Assembly: GCA_036898135.1 (NCBI GenBank)
Contig: CM072525.1
Coordinates: forward strand, 21,605,037-21,669,036
Reading direction: 5' to 3'
Length of the DNA: 64,000 nt
DNA from: Oncomelania hupensis
Lineage: Eukaryota > Mollusca > Gastropoda > Littorinimorpha > Pomatiopsidae
Each line of letters starts with the position of its first letter. Position 1 is the stretch's first letter. The position numbers were made by a program, and so were the translations under genes. Below are positions 1 through 12,756 of this stretch, in pieces. The notes under the pieces are model-generated. The model was not told the DNA's origin. It did not search any database and worked only from the letters and a program-made list of their open reading frames with translations.

Positions 1-690
1 GCAAAATACAGATTTCTTCAACACCGTGTTTACTAAGGGTGTGCAGAGCATCTCACTGATGGCCGAAACAGCCCTCAGTGATAGCTCCACTTATATATAT
101 AAGTGACAAACAATCTTCTATGTCCGTGGTCCACTGGAATATCCACTCTAATTCCTATACATATACACATCATGGCTAAACTAAACACATGGAGAAATAA
201 TTAACAATATACATATTATCCGGTACAGCCACTGGTCTGCAATAATACACATAGGAGAAACAACAGAGGGTCTGTAAGGGATACCTCATGGTGGCTAAAC
301 AGGTCGCGTGTCCGCCACGTGGTCAAGCAAAGTTAGACTAACATTCACAATTCTAAACATGGCAAAACTTCACAAACATAATACAGCAATAATATCAATA
401 AAGTGCGATGAACCAAAAGATAATCATTTACCTTTTTGACAATGTCAGGCTGTGGCTATACTAGGTTGAATTGAATTTCACCCGTCCCTGCTTTAGTCTT
501 CTGCTAGCGATCTTTCAGAACGTTGCTCCGTCTCGTATGAGAGTTAGCCACAGAATGACTATTTATTGTAGTGGTCAGCAAAAGGCCACGAAAACTAGTA
601 CTACAAGTGGCGCCTCTAGCGGGTTTCTCTGGCCAGACGTCAGCTGAATGAGGTCACTGCCTAAGTGAGCCAGCGTTAGCGTACACATGC
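1..690. other. Unassigned stretch at window start
   Basis: I see no exon or recognisable repeat here. The sequence is moderately GC-rich compared with the rest of the intergenic DNA. It could be the 5' part of the LINE that follows. Confidence 0.4.
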
Positions 691-1543
691 TTAGCACACA
701 ACTGACTGGCGTCGTCTGCTTGGCATCGACTTTAATTTACAAAGGCTACAGCAGGCTGAACTATTTACAGCGAGAAGTCTTAGTGCAGGGTCTGAATCTA
801 GCCTTCTGTGACACCCAGAACAGAGAAGAAGAAGACATCCTCCCAATTCTCCAAGAAGAAGTGGAGGCAGCAGTGCAATCGTTGAAGAAGGGGAAGTCAG
901 CGGGAGTGGATACTCACAGAATTGCTTCAAGCAGGAGGAGAAGCGATGATTGATGCCCTCACCATTATCTGTAACAAGATCTGGCAGGTGGGGAATGGCC
1001 TAAACTAGGGACCCAGTCGCTTATCATCACTCTTCCCAAAAGGGAACCTTCAGGATGTGAAAATTACCGCACCATCAGCCTCATCAGCCAACCCAGCATG
1101 GTCCTACTGAAAATAATACTCAAAAGGTTGAAACCCCAAGCTGAACAAATCATAGCTGAAGAACAAGCAGGATTCAGGACAGGGCAAAGTACCACTGAAC
1201 AGAATTTCAACCTCAGAATAATCTGCGAGAAATATATACAGCCCCAACAACATCTCTATCATGTATTTGTTTGACTGAGTTTGGCATGCAGCTCTGTGGG
1301 CAACCTTGAGAGTGTTCGTTTAACATATTCTTAGAGCACATCATGTCAGATGCCCTTGCAGATCACAAAGACATAAGGGGTAGAACAATCTCCAACCTCC
1401 GTTTTGCATATGACATTGATGGATTGGCTGGAGAAGAACAAGAACTTGAACAGCTGGTACAGAGGCTCGACACCACCTCCTTTGGAATGGAAATAAATGC
1501 AGAGAAGACCAAAATGATGACCAACTACACCAATGGCATCAAC

Positions 1544-2910
1544 TCTTCAACTCTTCAGCTCTTCAACCTCTCCCCCTCCATCTCTTTCTGGATTCTGAGC
1601 TTCCTCCTCAACCGCCCCCAGTCAGTAAAAATAGGCAGCAACATCTCGCAGTTCCTGACCCTGAGCACAGGCGCACCCCAGGGGTGTGTCCTAGCTGTCT
1701 CCTTTTCTATACTGCCTGTACACCAACGACTGCACCTCCCATCACGAGTCAGTTCAACTCGTAAAGTTTGCCGATGACACCACCGTTGAGGGCATCATAT
1801 CCAATGGAGATGAGTCAGCCTACAGGCAGGAAGTCGACCTGCTGGTGTCATGGTGCAATTACAACAGTCTCGAGTTGAACGCCTCCAAGACCAAAGAGAT
1901 GGTGATCGACTTTCGTCGGAACGCCACTCCCATTGACCCCCTCTTCATCAACGGCCAGCCCATCGAGACAGTTGAGTCATTCAAGTTTCTGGGCTCACTC
2001 ATTTCCTGCGACCTCACCTGGGATCTCAATACCGACTCCATCATCAAGCGAGCACAGCAGAGGATGTACTTTCTCAGGCAGCTCAAAAAATTTGGCCTGA
2101 GGAAGGAAATCCTCACCCAGTTCTACCGCTCTGTGGTAGAAAGTGTTCTAACATTTTCCATCTGTGTGTGGTATGGGGGTGCATCCCAACAACAGAAAGA
2201 AAAACTAGACCATATTGTCTCCGCTGCCAGCAAGATCATTGACACCGACCTCCCCTCTCTGGCCTCCATCTATACCAAACGCCTGATGAGCAGAGCCAGT
2301 AAGATAGTGGATGATGCCTCCCACCCCGGATACCACCTCTTCGAGCTGCTTCCTTCTGGCAAAAGGCTCAGAACTATGAAGACCCGTACCTGCCGCTTCA
2401 AGAACAGTTTTTTTTCCACAAGCAGTGACAAACCTCAACTCCTTGTCCGGCACCCGATGATCACGGACTATCTCAGTGATTTATGCATAAGAGAGAGAGA
2501 GAGAGGGAGGGAGGGGGGGGGAGAAGTGAGTGAAAGAAAGACAGAAAGAAAGAGAGGAAGAGAGAGACAGAGAGAGAGAGAGTGAGTAGAGGAAGTGATA
2601 GAGAGAGAATTTATAGATGTATGTAGAGTGTTTAAGATAAGAGAAGAGAATTGAGAGAGCGAGAGATAACGGAGAAGAGCGCGCACGTGTGTGTGGATGT
2701 GTGTGTCTATTTGATTTGATCATTCTGTTTCTACTATATTCCAGTCAGTATTATTCCTAGTCTTGTATGAGTGTGTCAGCAAGTGGATGGTTGTGCGTAG
2801 GTGTGGTTGGCTTTGTTATTGTGTTTTGTATAAATATGTGTGCCAACATCAAAGTGTATTCCTCGTGCTTGTCACCTGGCGAAATAAAGTTCTGTTATCT
2901 GTTATCTGTT
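1544..2910 (+). mobile_element. Rex/CR1-superfamily LINE, 5'-truncated, nested in the RTE-like copy
   Basis: Plus-strand pieces encode STGAPQGCVL (about 1660-1690), then after a frameshift VKFADDTTVEGIISNG (about 1765-1810) and a 246-codon open stretch from 1845 with LELNASKTKEMVIDFRRN, ESFKFLGSLISCDLTWD and the typical C-terminal HLFELLPSGKRLR. A GA-rich tract (2488-2580) and GT-rich tract lie in the 3'UTR. The end is marked by repeated TTATCTG units at 2891-2910. Insertion into the surrounding LINE shows it is the younger of the two. Confidence 0.8.
2488..2665 (+). repeat. GA-rich low-complexity tract
   Basis: Long imperfect (GA)n with G runs in the 3'UTR of the Rex-like LINE. It produces spurious open frames on both strands. 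Confidence 0.85.
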
Positions 2911-3526
2911 AACATGGACATCAAAGCCAAGGCCAATCCCTCAACACAGTGCATAGCTTCAAATATTTAGGAGCCATTGTAATGGGTCCCGACACGAAGT
3001 CCCCTCCAGGATCACACAAACAACTGCTGCCCTGACAAGATTGAAGCCCATTTGGAAAGACGGCACCATCAGTCTACACTCGAAGGTAAGGCTGCTGCGC
3101 TCCCTTGTCATCTCTGTCTTCCTATTCACTTGCGAAACATGGACCCTCACAGTAGATCTACAATGAAGAATATAAAGCATGGAGTTGAGGTGTTAAAGAA
3201 GACTTTGAGCATTTCACATACCCAGCACATCACCAACGACGAAGTCCGACAGACCATCACATAAGCCATTGGACAACACGATGACATGCTTACAGTGGTG
3301 AAGAAACTGAAACTATGGAGGGTATGCCACTTCACCAGATCATCAGGTTTTGCAAAGACTATTCTGCAAGGCACAATGCAAGGAGGTAGAAGAAGAGGGA
3401 GACCGAAAAAGAGGTGGGAGGACAACATTCTAGAATGGACTGGTTTGACACTGGGCGAAGCCATCAGGGCTGCTGAGGACAGAGAAAGATGGAGTATGCT
3501 GGTTAAACGATCATGATCATTATTTT

Positions 3527-4140
3527 GTGGTGCCCTCCAGGATCACAAAAACAACTGCTGCCCTGACAAGATTTAAGCCCATTTGGAAAGACGGGACCAT
3601 CAGTCTACACTCCAAGGTAAGGCTGTTGCGCTTTTGCAGAAAGCATCCAGTATTCCAAAGCTGCTCCAACAGACCTCACACACAAATGAGTTTTGTCCTG
3701 GAAGAGTTTTCAAGAAAAAAGGTAGGTGACTGGTCTAGCAAAGAAGAAGATAGTATAGTAGATTGATAGAACAGAGTAGGAATGAGAAAGAACAAAGGAG
3801 AAAGATAGCGACAGTGGGAATTTAAAGCACTAAATTTCCAGAAAGTGGGGATACTATTTATACAGAAACCACCCGGCACCTCCACAGGGGGGAGGGGGGG
3901 GGGAGGGCGGGGGGACCAGAGCATCAGGCCTTGCAAAGACCATCCTGCAAAGCACAGTGCAAGGAGGCAGAAGAAGAGGGAGACAGAAAAAGAGGTGGGA
4001 GGACAACATTCGAGAATGGACTGGCTTGACGCTGAGCAAAGCCATGAGGGTTGCCGAGGACAGAGAAAGATGAAGTACGCTGGTTAAATGATCATCAATG
4101 ACTTTCAAATTACAAGATAGGATAGAACAGGACCTTCCTT
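3527..4140 (+). mobile_element. Second RTE-like fragment, its middle replaced by an interspersed repeat
   Basis: 3531-3632 matches 51945-52040 of the RTE copy (DPGSHKNNCCPDK-type region). 3915-4110 matches its last part (GCAAAGACCATCCTGCAA... to the GGTTAAA end) followed by a GATAGGATAG tail. The roughly 230 bp between are missing and replaced by 3634-3912, the 3' half of the repeat that is complete at 4706-5253. Confidence 0.7.
3634..3912 (+). repeat. Interspersed repeat S, 3' half with expanded poly-G end
   Basis: Shares GCAGAAAGCATCCA, GTGACTGGTCTAG and GGGATACTATTTATACAG with the copies at 4706, 7660 and 36868. Here its terminal CCCCCACGGGGG hairpin has grown into a tract of about 30 nearly pure G. 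Confidence 0.7.
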
Positions 4141-4705
4141 TCCATCATCACTGTAATGTTCCGCTCTATAATGACGTCATACTGATGTTTTTGTTGTATA
4201 GAGCACACCACCATGTCAGCAGACATGCTCAATGAACATGCAAAGAAACGAATTATCCAGATCACTCCATCACACACAAACATGCACAAGCAAAAAACCA
4301 AATCCACACTCATGGAATTACCATTTTATTTCTTACCTAATTTGTTCATTTGCTGGTTCATTCAAAAATCAAATTCAAAACATGATCATAATATTTCAAT
4401 GTTCCATGATAATTTTAAATCAGATACACTATATATGTAATAATAATCAATTTAATATCAAATTCACATAAAAAACAAGGGCACAGCCATGCAACAAATT
4501 GCACCTTGAGTCAAAATTGGCATCATAATGATTGGTGTTATTCTGTTCGGAAAACAAAAATCGTTCAATCCTTATTTTAACAATTCATGATAGATCAACA
4601 TATGGTAGATTCCAGAATTTGTTCTTAAAATTGTCACTAGTTCATTACAAGTATAATCACACAGGAGAATATGATGAAATATACAAATGATACATTCATG
4701 TCTAA
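4141..4705. other. AT-rich stretch, nothing recognised
   Basis: No exon, hairpin or known repeat seen. Short open frames have no family resemblance. Confidence 0.4.
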
Positions 4706-5253
4706 GAGCCGAATCAGGGCCACAAAATTAGGACCACAACTTGGTTAAAAGAGGACACCCCTGATCCATATAAAAGATCTGCTGAAACAACCCTAGTAAT
4801 ACTGAAGGCACTCCACCAGCCGGTCACTTTACAATAAAGGCATCCCACCCAGGGGATGCTGAGGTTATACTCTTAATTTATCAAACCCTTGTTTACAACA
4901 ACAAAATAGAATATAAACATCATTATAAAATATCAGCAAAACACATACATATAAAATGCCTACATTGTTAAATAATATCATAGGAAACCCTAGTGACCAT
5001 TTGGCAGAAAGCATCCAATATTCCCAAGCTGACCCAACAGACCTCATACACAAATGAGGAGTTTTGGAAAAGTTTTCAAGAAAAAGATAGGTGACTGGTC
5101 TAGTGAAGAAGATAGTATAGTAGATTGATATAACAGAATAGGAATTAGAAAGAACAAAGGAGGAAGACAGCGATAGTGGGAATTTAAAGCACTAAATTTC
5201 CAGAAAGTGGGGATACTATTTATACAGAAACCACCCGGCACCCCCACGGGGGG
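4706..5253 (+). repeat. Interspersed repeat S, full copy
   Basis: Starts at GAGCCGAATCAGGGCC and ends with GGCACCCCCACGGGGGG, about 548 bp. Four related copies are in this window (also 3634-3912, 6050-7964 split, 36868-37393 reversed). It has no evident coding capacity or clear terminal inverted repeats. The terminal C/G hairpin is conserved. Class unknown. Confidence 0.7.
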
Positions 5254-6049
5254 CATACATTTAGTGCATTATAATGTCATACTAACATCAACGGCATCAT
5301 TTATCTGCATAATTATTAACAATAACTGCATGAGAGAAAAAAAACACCAGGAAATTATCTCAAATATTGTTCAGTCATTTGGAATGATTCAGATGAAAAA
5401 CGTCAACAACCTTTGAAGAGTAAAACTGGATATGAAGAGAAAAACTGTTAGGCACAGAATTGTAACAATAAAAGCATTGCTAAGTCTTGTTTGCCATGCT
5501 TACAGAAATATATTGTACTCAAACATGCATTGGCCCTGCAGCAAACAAGAACTTCTATAATGGCATCAACACTCTCATGTTTAAACCAGGATTTTCAACG
5601 TCTTCCTCAGATTCAGGTAATAACGGGCCAGTTCCCACAGAGTGTGGCATGTTAAGATAAGGGTTAGGATGTGGGCAAAGCTTAAAGGTAAAGTTATGGG
5701 TAGGGCTAGGGGTACATTAACTCTGGGCCTGTATTCCCTCCCTGGTAACAGTGGACAGGTATGTCACAGAAGCCAAAGAATTACTTGTTTTCTTGTGATG
5801 TTACGTATATATTATTTTTATATTGTTGTGTGGTATTTTGGCTGATGCGCAGTGTGCTGTATAAATTCTCCACTGCGGATAATACAGGTTTGTCGACTTG
5901 ACTTTGTTCTTTAGGGAGGTCAAAATCAGTTCAGACTCATGTGGCTTTTGACAGCAGTCTTTCGCATGCAAGAATACTTTGGTTGCATGAGCAGCTAAGC
6001 TGTTGGTTAGTTAGTTCGTCATTGTTTATAGGGTCCGGCAGACTTCAAA
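5254..6049. other. No gene recognised
   Basis: AT-rich DNA with a G-rich stretch near 5650-5715 (GTTAGGATG, GGGTAGGGCTAGGGG). No exon or repeat copy identified. Confidence 0.35.
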
Positions 6050-6265
6050 GAGCCGAATCATGACCACAACTTGTTTGAAAGAGGACTCACCCCTGATCCA
6101 CATAAAAGATCTGCTGAAACAACTCTAAGGGTAACACTGAAGGCAACCCACAGGCCGGCCACTTTACAATAAAGGCATCCCATGCAGGTACGCTGAGGCT
6201 GTACTCTAATTTATCGAACCCCCCCGTTTACAAATACAAACTAGAATATAAACATTAAATTTGCT

Positions 6266-7641
6266 GTAAAGATGCCAGCCTCCATAACAAAGCAATTTCT
6301 CACCGATCTCTTAACAGGCACAGTTCCAAAACAATTCAAAGAAGCTGTTGAAACTCCTTTATTGAAAAAGACTGGGCTTGATAACAATGTCTTGAAAAAC
6401 TACAGGCCTGTGTCCAATTTGTCTTTTACTTCAAAGATACTTGAGAGAGTTGTCTTGGGACAACTTCAGGAACATTTGTCTGTCAATAGCCTGGCAGAGA
6501 TAAACCAATCTGCCTACAGTGATTAACCAATCTGCCTACAAAAGGGGTCACAGTCATTTGTCTGTCAATAGCCTGGCAGAGATAAACCAATCTGCCTACA
6601 GTGATTAACCAATCTGCCTACAAAAGGGGTCACAGTGTGGAGACAGTCGTGCAGAGTGTTTTGGATGGCCTGTTGGTAAACTCCGACAAGAGATTTGTTT
6701 CTCTTCTGGTGCTCCTCGACATGATTGACTATTCGGTACTTCTCAAAAGTCTAGAAGTTACTTAAGAGACAATGGCAGTCAGTATTTCCTTGCACATCAG
6801 ACTGTTAAAGGGTGACTCCCTGGACATTGATGGTAGCCCCATTCAGCTCCAAATCTCGGTGAAATATCTTGAGTCAACAGTGACCGAACTGCGTTGATGC
6901 CAGATCGGCGCTTGCTTTGAATTGAGATATATTGTTTCTCCATTCGGCCTTTTCTATCCTAAACTGCATGCGTAAAATTGATTAACACTTTTATAACGTC
7001 ACGTCTGGATTTCAGCAGAACAGATAAGTCGAGAGACCAATGCGTACAAAACAGCGCAGTGCGGGGTGTTTTTTTTTAAAGAGAAAGAGAAACCATATTA
7101 CGCCGTTGCTTCAGAAACTTCACTGGCTGCCTGTAAAATACCGCCTCCAGTATAAAATCTGTGTTTGTATTTTTCGTTTCTTTGACCGAAGTCTTCCAGC
7201 ATATTTTTCCAACTCATGTGCAGTCTACCGGACAGCCCTCATTCTCCAATCTTCCTCAGAAAAACTATTGAAAGTTCCGCGTCAAAACCTAAAAACTGTT
7301 GACGAGCGCGGTTTCAGTTTCATTGCCCCATCTCTGTTGAACCATCTTCCTGCCAGTCTGTGGAACTTGGAAGATATTTATACATTTAAAGCACAACTGA
7401 AAATATACCTTTTTTCGATTAGCTCTTGATTAATTTACTTGCATTTCCCCCCTCTTTTATCTTATAGGGAGTCTATTTTGAATGTGTACTTTTTTGTAAT
7501 AATATTTGTGTTTGTTGTGTGTAGATGTACCTCAATGTATACATGTTATCTTTTTGTAAAATGTGAATGAATGTGCGAGTACGCGCAATGAGTCTTTGTG
7601 AGTTTTGCACTATATAAATGGTATCCATTATCATTATTATT
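6266..7641 (+). mobile_element. L2/CR1-like LINE, internally deleted
   Basis: 6272-6526 encodes an RT fingers fragment with [20 protein letters not shown]. 7040-7429 encodes the typical C-terminus HITPLLQKLHWLPVKYRLQYKI...SLWNLEDIYTFKAQLKIYLF. Most of the RT palm lies outside the open frames or is degraded. The 3' end GCACTATATAAATG followed by ATTATTATTACT is the usual L2-type tail. An 82-bp tandem duplication sits inside (6473-6636). Confidence 0.75.
6473..6636 (+). repeat. 82-bp tandem duplication (2 units)
   Basis: The unit starting CATTTGTCTGTCAATAGCCT occurs at 6473-6554 and 6555-6636, practically identical. Each unit holds two ACCAATCTGCCTACA sub-repeats. Confidence 0.9.
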
Positions 7642-9509
7642 ACTAAATATTAACAAAACACATACCTAGAAAATGCCTACATTACTACATAATAATACCA
7701 TAGAAAGCTCCCTAGTGACCATGTGGCAGAAAGCGTCCAAAAGCTCCAATCTGACCCAACAGACCCCATACACAAATGGGGAGTCTTGGGAGAGCTTTCA
7801 AGAAAAAAGCTAGGTGACTGATCTAGCGAAGAAGATAAAAAGAGAACAGAGTACGAACGAGAAAGAACAAATGAGAATGACAGAAACAGTGGTCATTTAA
7901 AGCTCAAAATGTCCACAAAGTGGGGATACTATTTCTACGGAAACCCCCGGCACCTCCACAGGGAGAGCAGCGAAGCAAATAGTTTGTGCAGAACACAAGT
8001 GATAATAAAGGTGTTTCACCTAAAGAGACTGGACTGGAGTTTATTGATAGCATGCTGGATCAAATCCTAATTAGTTGCTGTCCTCCATGCAATGAAGGAA
8101 TAATAGGCAAGAGCTATCTCCCCTCTCTCTGATGCCAATGGTTTGCATTTGTGGATGTGTGCCATAGATACAGACGGCCATTTCACTTTGTTCTCATCTT
8201 GCCAGTGTACCGGCTGGCTAGGTAAAAATAAAGAGACCGATTTTCCCACAGCATTTGAAGATGCCTGAATAAGTCCTAATGAAAAAACTTCTGGAAGCTG
8301 AATTTTTACTAAGGCATTGTTGCTGTGTGCCACTCAACGTCCGACAAAAACGGATTTGAAGGCCAAGGGAAGTAACAACGTATCGAAAACACAACGTATC
8401 TCCTGAACGTAAACATGTAATGCCAGTTGTTTAATAATCATAATTATGTCCTCTCATACACCCTACATAGCACATACTTATTAGTATTAAGACTTAAACA
8501 AACTCTGCAAAGAGATAGCATTTATAAGCTTTTCCTACACATAATACATACCTAACCAATATAACAATTTGACCTAACCAATATAACAATTTGAAAAAAT
8601 AATTGTTTAAAAAAAAATACTCAGTAAGTAAAAATAACGAAATCACAACAAAAAATGTCTTTAAAATTATTTTTTTTTAAAATTAAAACATTCTGTTCAA
8701 TTTTAAAAAGAATTTTACTCAATGTTACGGGTATACAAAATTTTCAACAGTTAATATTAACTATCTACCAACACTTCAAATTAACAGCAGTGCCATCAAA
8801 AACACAATTATTACACCAACGATGGGTGAAAACAAGTGCATAACCTACTACGAATTACAAGCATACTCTCCAAAGCCGTTGCCTATTTGAGAGTTTGTAA
8901 ACCTATATAATCATACCTCATGAACAATAAAATACAACTCCAGTAATAGCAAGAATGCTGTGCAAAACGAAACGCAAAAAGAGATTGAAGCAAAGCATGA
9001 TTCTAAGGGCATCTATACCAAAAAGAAAAATTATATAAGGGTAGCTATACAAAATAATTATACTGATAAGAATTGAGCACTGGAACAAGGCAAACAAGGT
9101 ATATTTCGAACTGCACTTTTGCCCAACAATACAATCCTGGCTTACTCATGATTACAACAAATATATATCACCCTGTTTACCCAATATACCTTGCTACACA
9201 TAAATAACTTGCTTGTACATTCCAGAAATATAAACGTAAGAATGTACTATTTTATATATTGTATAACTATATTTCACGTTTACAGCACAAAATTATATGG
9301 CATTAATACTGTATTACTTTTAGTATTCATGTTATTGTGATTATGGACAATAAACTGTGTATTTATAACAACAAAATCTAGACAACAAAAATTCAGTTTG
9401 ACAAATTTCCCATTAAAATTATTTCCTCATTTACATCTGTATTACAAATTTGAAGGGGAAAAAAATAATCTGCTGGAGCAAAGGATACTACTACTACTAA
9501 TGATGATGG

Positions 9510-9512
<3 letters not shown>

Positions 9513-9588
<76 letters not shown>

Positions 9589-9599
9589 TAATAATAATA
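9513..9599 (+). repeat. (AAT)n microsatellite
   Basis: About 29 nearly perfect AAT units. Reading frames through it give artificial poly-Asn, poly-Leu and poly-Tyr peptides. Confidence 0.97.
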
Positions 9600-9893
9600 C
9601 ATACATACAAGAATGTATAATGCCCACACATCTTATGAGGTACAGTGTTTCGAGAGCAGATAATTTGAGCATGATTGTGTTTTTTCTTTGGCAGCTTGTA
9701 TCTTATACAGAATAGTATTTCTGATTGTAGCGTGCGTAGTTTAAAAACAATAAATTATTATTTATTTCTTCAATATTTGAGCTTTAATACTTTACTTGTA
9801 ACACACTCTAATCTCTCACCAAAAGCCGAAGTTCATAAAAGTACTTGTATCTATGAAAAACGGTACAGCTAGAGAAAAAATGAATAACAGCAT

Positions 9894-9894
9894 C

Positions 9895-9944
<50 letters not shown>
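9894..9944 (+). repeat. (ATT)n microsatellite
   Basis: About 17 ATT units followed by (AGT)n. Confidence 0.95.
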
Positions 9945-9945
<1 letters not shown>

Positions 9946-10258
9946 TAGTAGTAGTAGTAGTACTAGTATAATTTTAATAAGATATTTTTTTTATAGTAAA
10001 CAAACAAAAGAATAACAGATAACTCTATTGTCAAAATCATGTACATAATTGTTGTAAAACATTGAGGAATCAGTTGCATACAATTATCTGATAAACAAAT
10101 GTTGAACTAAATAGCAAGTCAGATGTATAAGCAAACATGTCAACTCAAAAAAAGTCTACAAATTGTACAATAGATTAGTCAGACTAAAGAAGAGGGAAGA
10201 TCCCCGCAAAGAATTACTCATAAGAAGAAATGCCTTATAAACCAAACCACCAGGCTAC

Positions 10259-10376
10259 AAGTATCTAATGCAATCAAGATTATCCACGCTAAATATCTAA
10301 TGCAATCAAGATTAGCCATGCTAAATATTAAATGCAATCAAACCAGTCATGCTAAAAATGTAACGCCATCAAGCCT
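10259..10376 (+). repeat. About 30-bp tandem repeat, 4 diverged units
   Basis: Units of the form AAATATCTAATGCAATCAAG...CATGCT follow each other. They are degenerate and slightly variable in length. Confidence 0.8.
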
Positions 10377-10791
10377 AAATAGTCAAGTGAAGAACAAATA
10401 TTCAGTGTGCACAAAAAGAGAATAAACAGAAGAAATAACATCATGTTTGCAGAAACTGGCATATAATAACAGTGACTGACTATTGCAAGTTACGTGATAA
10501 AATATCAGCGATAACACTAACTTACAAATGGTAAATAGAAGAATTAGATAACCTGTAGTGTAAAAATCTAATGCAATATCATCAACACAATTATCTGAAG
10601 TTACATGATCGGTCATATATGTATCTATGATAAAAGCACAGTTCAATACAATCAAGTCCTCATTTTAAACACCAAAATAGTATCAGGATACTATCAAAGA
10701 TGGAACACCCCAACCCCAAAACATATTACTTTTGTTTTTTAACAGAATACAATGTTGCATTGATCACAGTATGATTCCAGCACCCGCTGGT

Positions 10792-10839
10792 TCAGAATTT
10801 CGTCAAGTCCAGCACAGCAGGGTAAAGCTCAAAGAAACC
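10792..10839 (-). CDS. DNPEP: DNPEP exon 13 (C-terminus and stop)
   Basis: Encodes [15 protein letters not shown] and a TGA stop, preceded by acceptor CTATTCCAG. It matches the GFFELFPSL end of the human protein and completes a 465-residue product. Confidence 0.92.
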   Translation of the reverse strand, partial: GFFELYPAVLDLTKF

Positions 10840-12550
10840 CTGGAATAGAAATAGAACACATATCAATGATGGCCACAAAAATACTGACAAAGAAAAAATA
10901 TCCAACAAGAACCAAACAAATAAAACAACCCAGCATATAATGAAGATAGTGTGACTCACTTTCTATCTCCCCTTTTCCTAAAACCTATAACTAACTTCAG
11001 TCATGTGAATTCACAAACTTCGGTCATATAAAGTCAATAGGCATTATCCCTAAATAAACCGAAAGTAGGTTGCTTCCCCTGAAATGCGGTTACACAATAC
11101 ATGTTGACAGCATAAACCGAAAGTAGGTAAAGTAGGTCAATGAGAGTTGCTTCCCCTGAAAAGCGGTCAAAATACATGTTAACAGCTATTTAGGAAGTAC
11201 TCCTATTTTACCAAGCAAATCATCTCTATTCCATATAAGGTACTTTTTAATAGACAAGATGATCCTTTTAATTGTTGCTGTAACTATCTGCTGACTACAG
11301 TGTATGCAGGAAAGTGTGCCTTTTCATTCCCCACCCATTATTCCTGATGTATATGGCTTCTCTTCTTAATAGGTCAAGAAAAGCGTGTCTTAATTTCTCA
11401 TGTTTCCAGACAATAAAGCGTTCTCGAATCTTTGAATTCGTTTACGTCACTGCTATACTATTTGATTAAAGACTGCTGCTGATCTGAACCAGTTGTACGT
11501 CCGCTGATGTTCGCGATGCATTCACACATGCTTTTTGAGACACATTTATTGGTTACTGGTTTCAAGCGAGTCCTGCCCTTCGCTGTAGCTGATCATGGGA
11601 ACATACAAAACTGAACATAAATAACATAAGTGGAGGCACTGGTACTGCTACAAATACAAACACTTTATTATTTCAACAGAGAAATTCCGCCGTGGTGCCA
11701 ACATAAATACACACTAAGACTTTAAAATTCGCAAAAATACACAAACACACAGAAAGACTTGTTTAGGAACAATATACAGCAAAACACATTCTACACTGCA
11801 CGAATGTATATTACAATTTAGTGGATTACAGTCCACCAACGCCACAACATGCACCACCACCATTATCCCCTCTCCTTCCACTACCTTTACCCACCATTAA
11901 CCACAACATGTACCACCCCATCACACCCACTCACCCTGAAGAGCGCTGTGCAATGGATAATGCTGGTGGTGTCTCCCATCTCTCTGATGGAGTGCATGGA
12001 TAGCTGAGGCGCTCCCACATCGATGGTCTGGATCCCCAGCTTGGCGGACATGATCGGGCCGATGGTGGATCCGCAGGGTCCGTCGTTGCGCACCACAAAG
12101 TCCTGCAGGGGCACGCTGACCTGAGCCGCAATCTTGCGCAAGATGGCAGTAGTGATGGCCGTGGTGGCGTAGCGTTGGTTGGAGTTGATCTTGATCACCA
12201 CACCCTGACAAGCGATAACAGAAGACAAGAGGATGTAATACAAAAGAAATTTGAGGGAAAGAAAAATAACCAATGTGCTATTTTAAGCGCACTACAAACC
12301 ACAGTTCACCCAGCTTGCAATGTGTTCCTGGTTCTGTTTAGCATGCTCACAAAGCTTTCCAAGAGAAAAGGGAGGTCCAAAATGCCTCTCAGACCCTAGT
12401 AAATGAAAGGTTACAAGAACACTTTTACTTTTACCTACTTCACACAAATCGACTTGACCAAAATTTTAAATAATGAGCTTACAAATTGTTTGTCAGATAT
12501 TTATTTTTAATATTAAGCTAATACAGTCCTAATTTATTTGTAATAATAAC

Positions 12551-12590
<40 letters not shown>

Positions 12591-12674
12591 TTAGGTAAAT
12601 TTTTTTTACCTTGTGGAAAGATAATAATAATAATAATAATAATAATGTAATTTTTTTTTACCTTGTGGAAAGAA

Positions 12675-12756
<82 letters not shown>

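Larger units (their letters stand above)
700..3516 (+). mobile_element. RTE-like LINE copy, decayed, split by a nested Rex/CR1-like LINE
   Basis: Reverse-transcriptase fragments run in order on the plus strand: EEDILPILQEEVEAAVQS at about 820-890, EEQAGFRTGQSTTEQ-like text near 1150-1200, and LADHKD...LRFAYDID at 1343-1440. In this copy FAYD replaces the FADD active-site motif of the better copy at 51559. The element breaks at about 1543 (GGCATCAAC) and resumes at 2911 (AACATGGACATC), exactly where the other copy reads GGCATCAACACGGACATC. It then runs through GRRRGRPKKRWEDNI to about 3516. Several frameshifts and stops are present; it is a dead copy. The RTE clade assignment is from recalled family features. 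Confidence 0.8.
6050..7964 (+). repeat. Interspersed repeat S copy split by an L2/CR1-like LINE
   Basis: The 5' half (6050-6265) matches 4706-4920 and the 3' half (7642-7964) matches 4925-5253. The break falls right after AATATAAACAT. Together they make one copy interrupted by 6266-7641. Confidence 0.75.
7965..10791 (-). other. AT-rich non-coding DNA, possible DNPEP 3'UTR
   Basis: Lies immediately downstream of the DNPEP stop. From about 8340 to 10791 I see no TE remnants, only two (AAT)n tracts and a 30-bp tandem repeat. Part is likely 3'UTR, but no polyadenylation site could be fixed. Confidence 0.35.

Noticed and set aside
590..640. Retroviral-type LTR edge and primer-binding site (TGGCGCC)
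   Set aside because: No matching second LTR, no extended tRNA complementarity and no gag/pol remnants nearby.
9393..9715. Poly-Asn, poly-Leu and poly-Tyr open frames (also at 12663, 14045, 26913-27183, 54694-55171)
   Set aside because: They are translations of (AAT)n or (ATT)n microsatellites on either strand, with no conserved flanking sequence.
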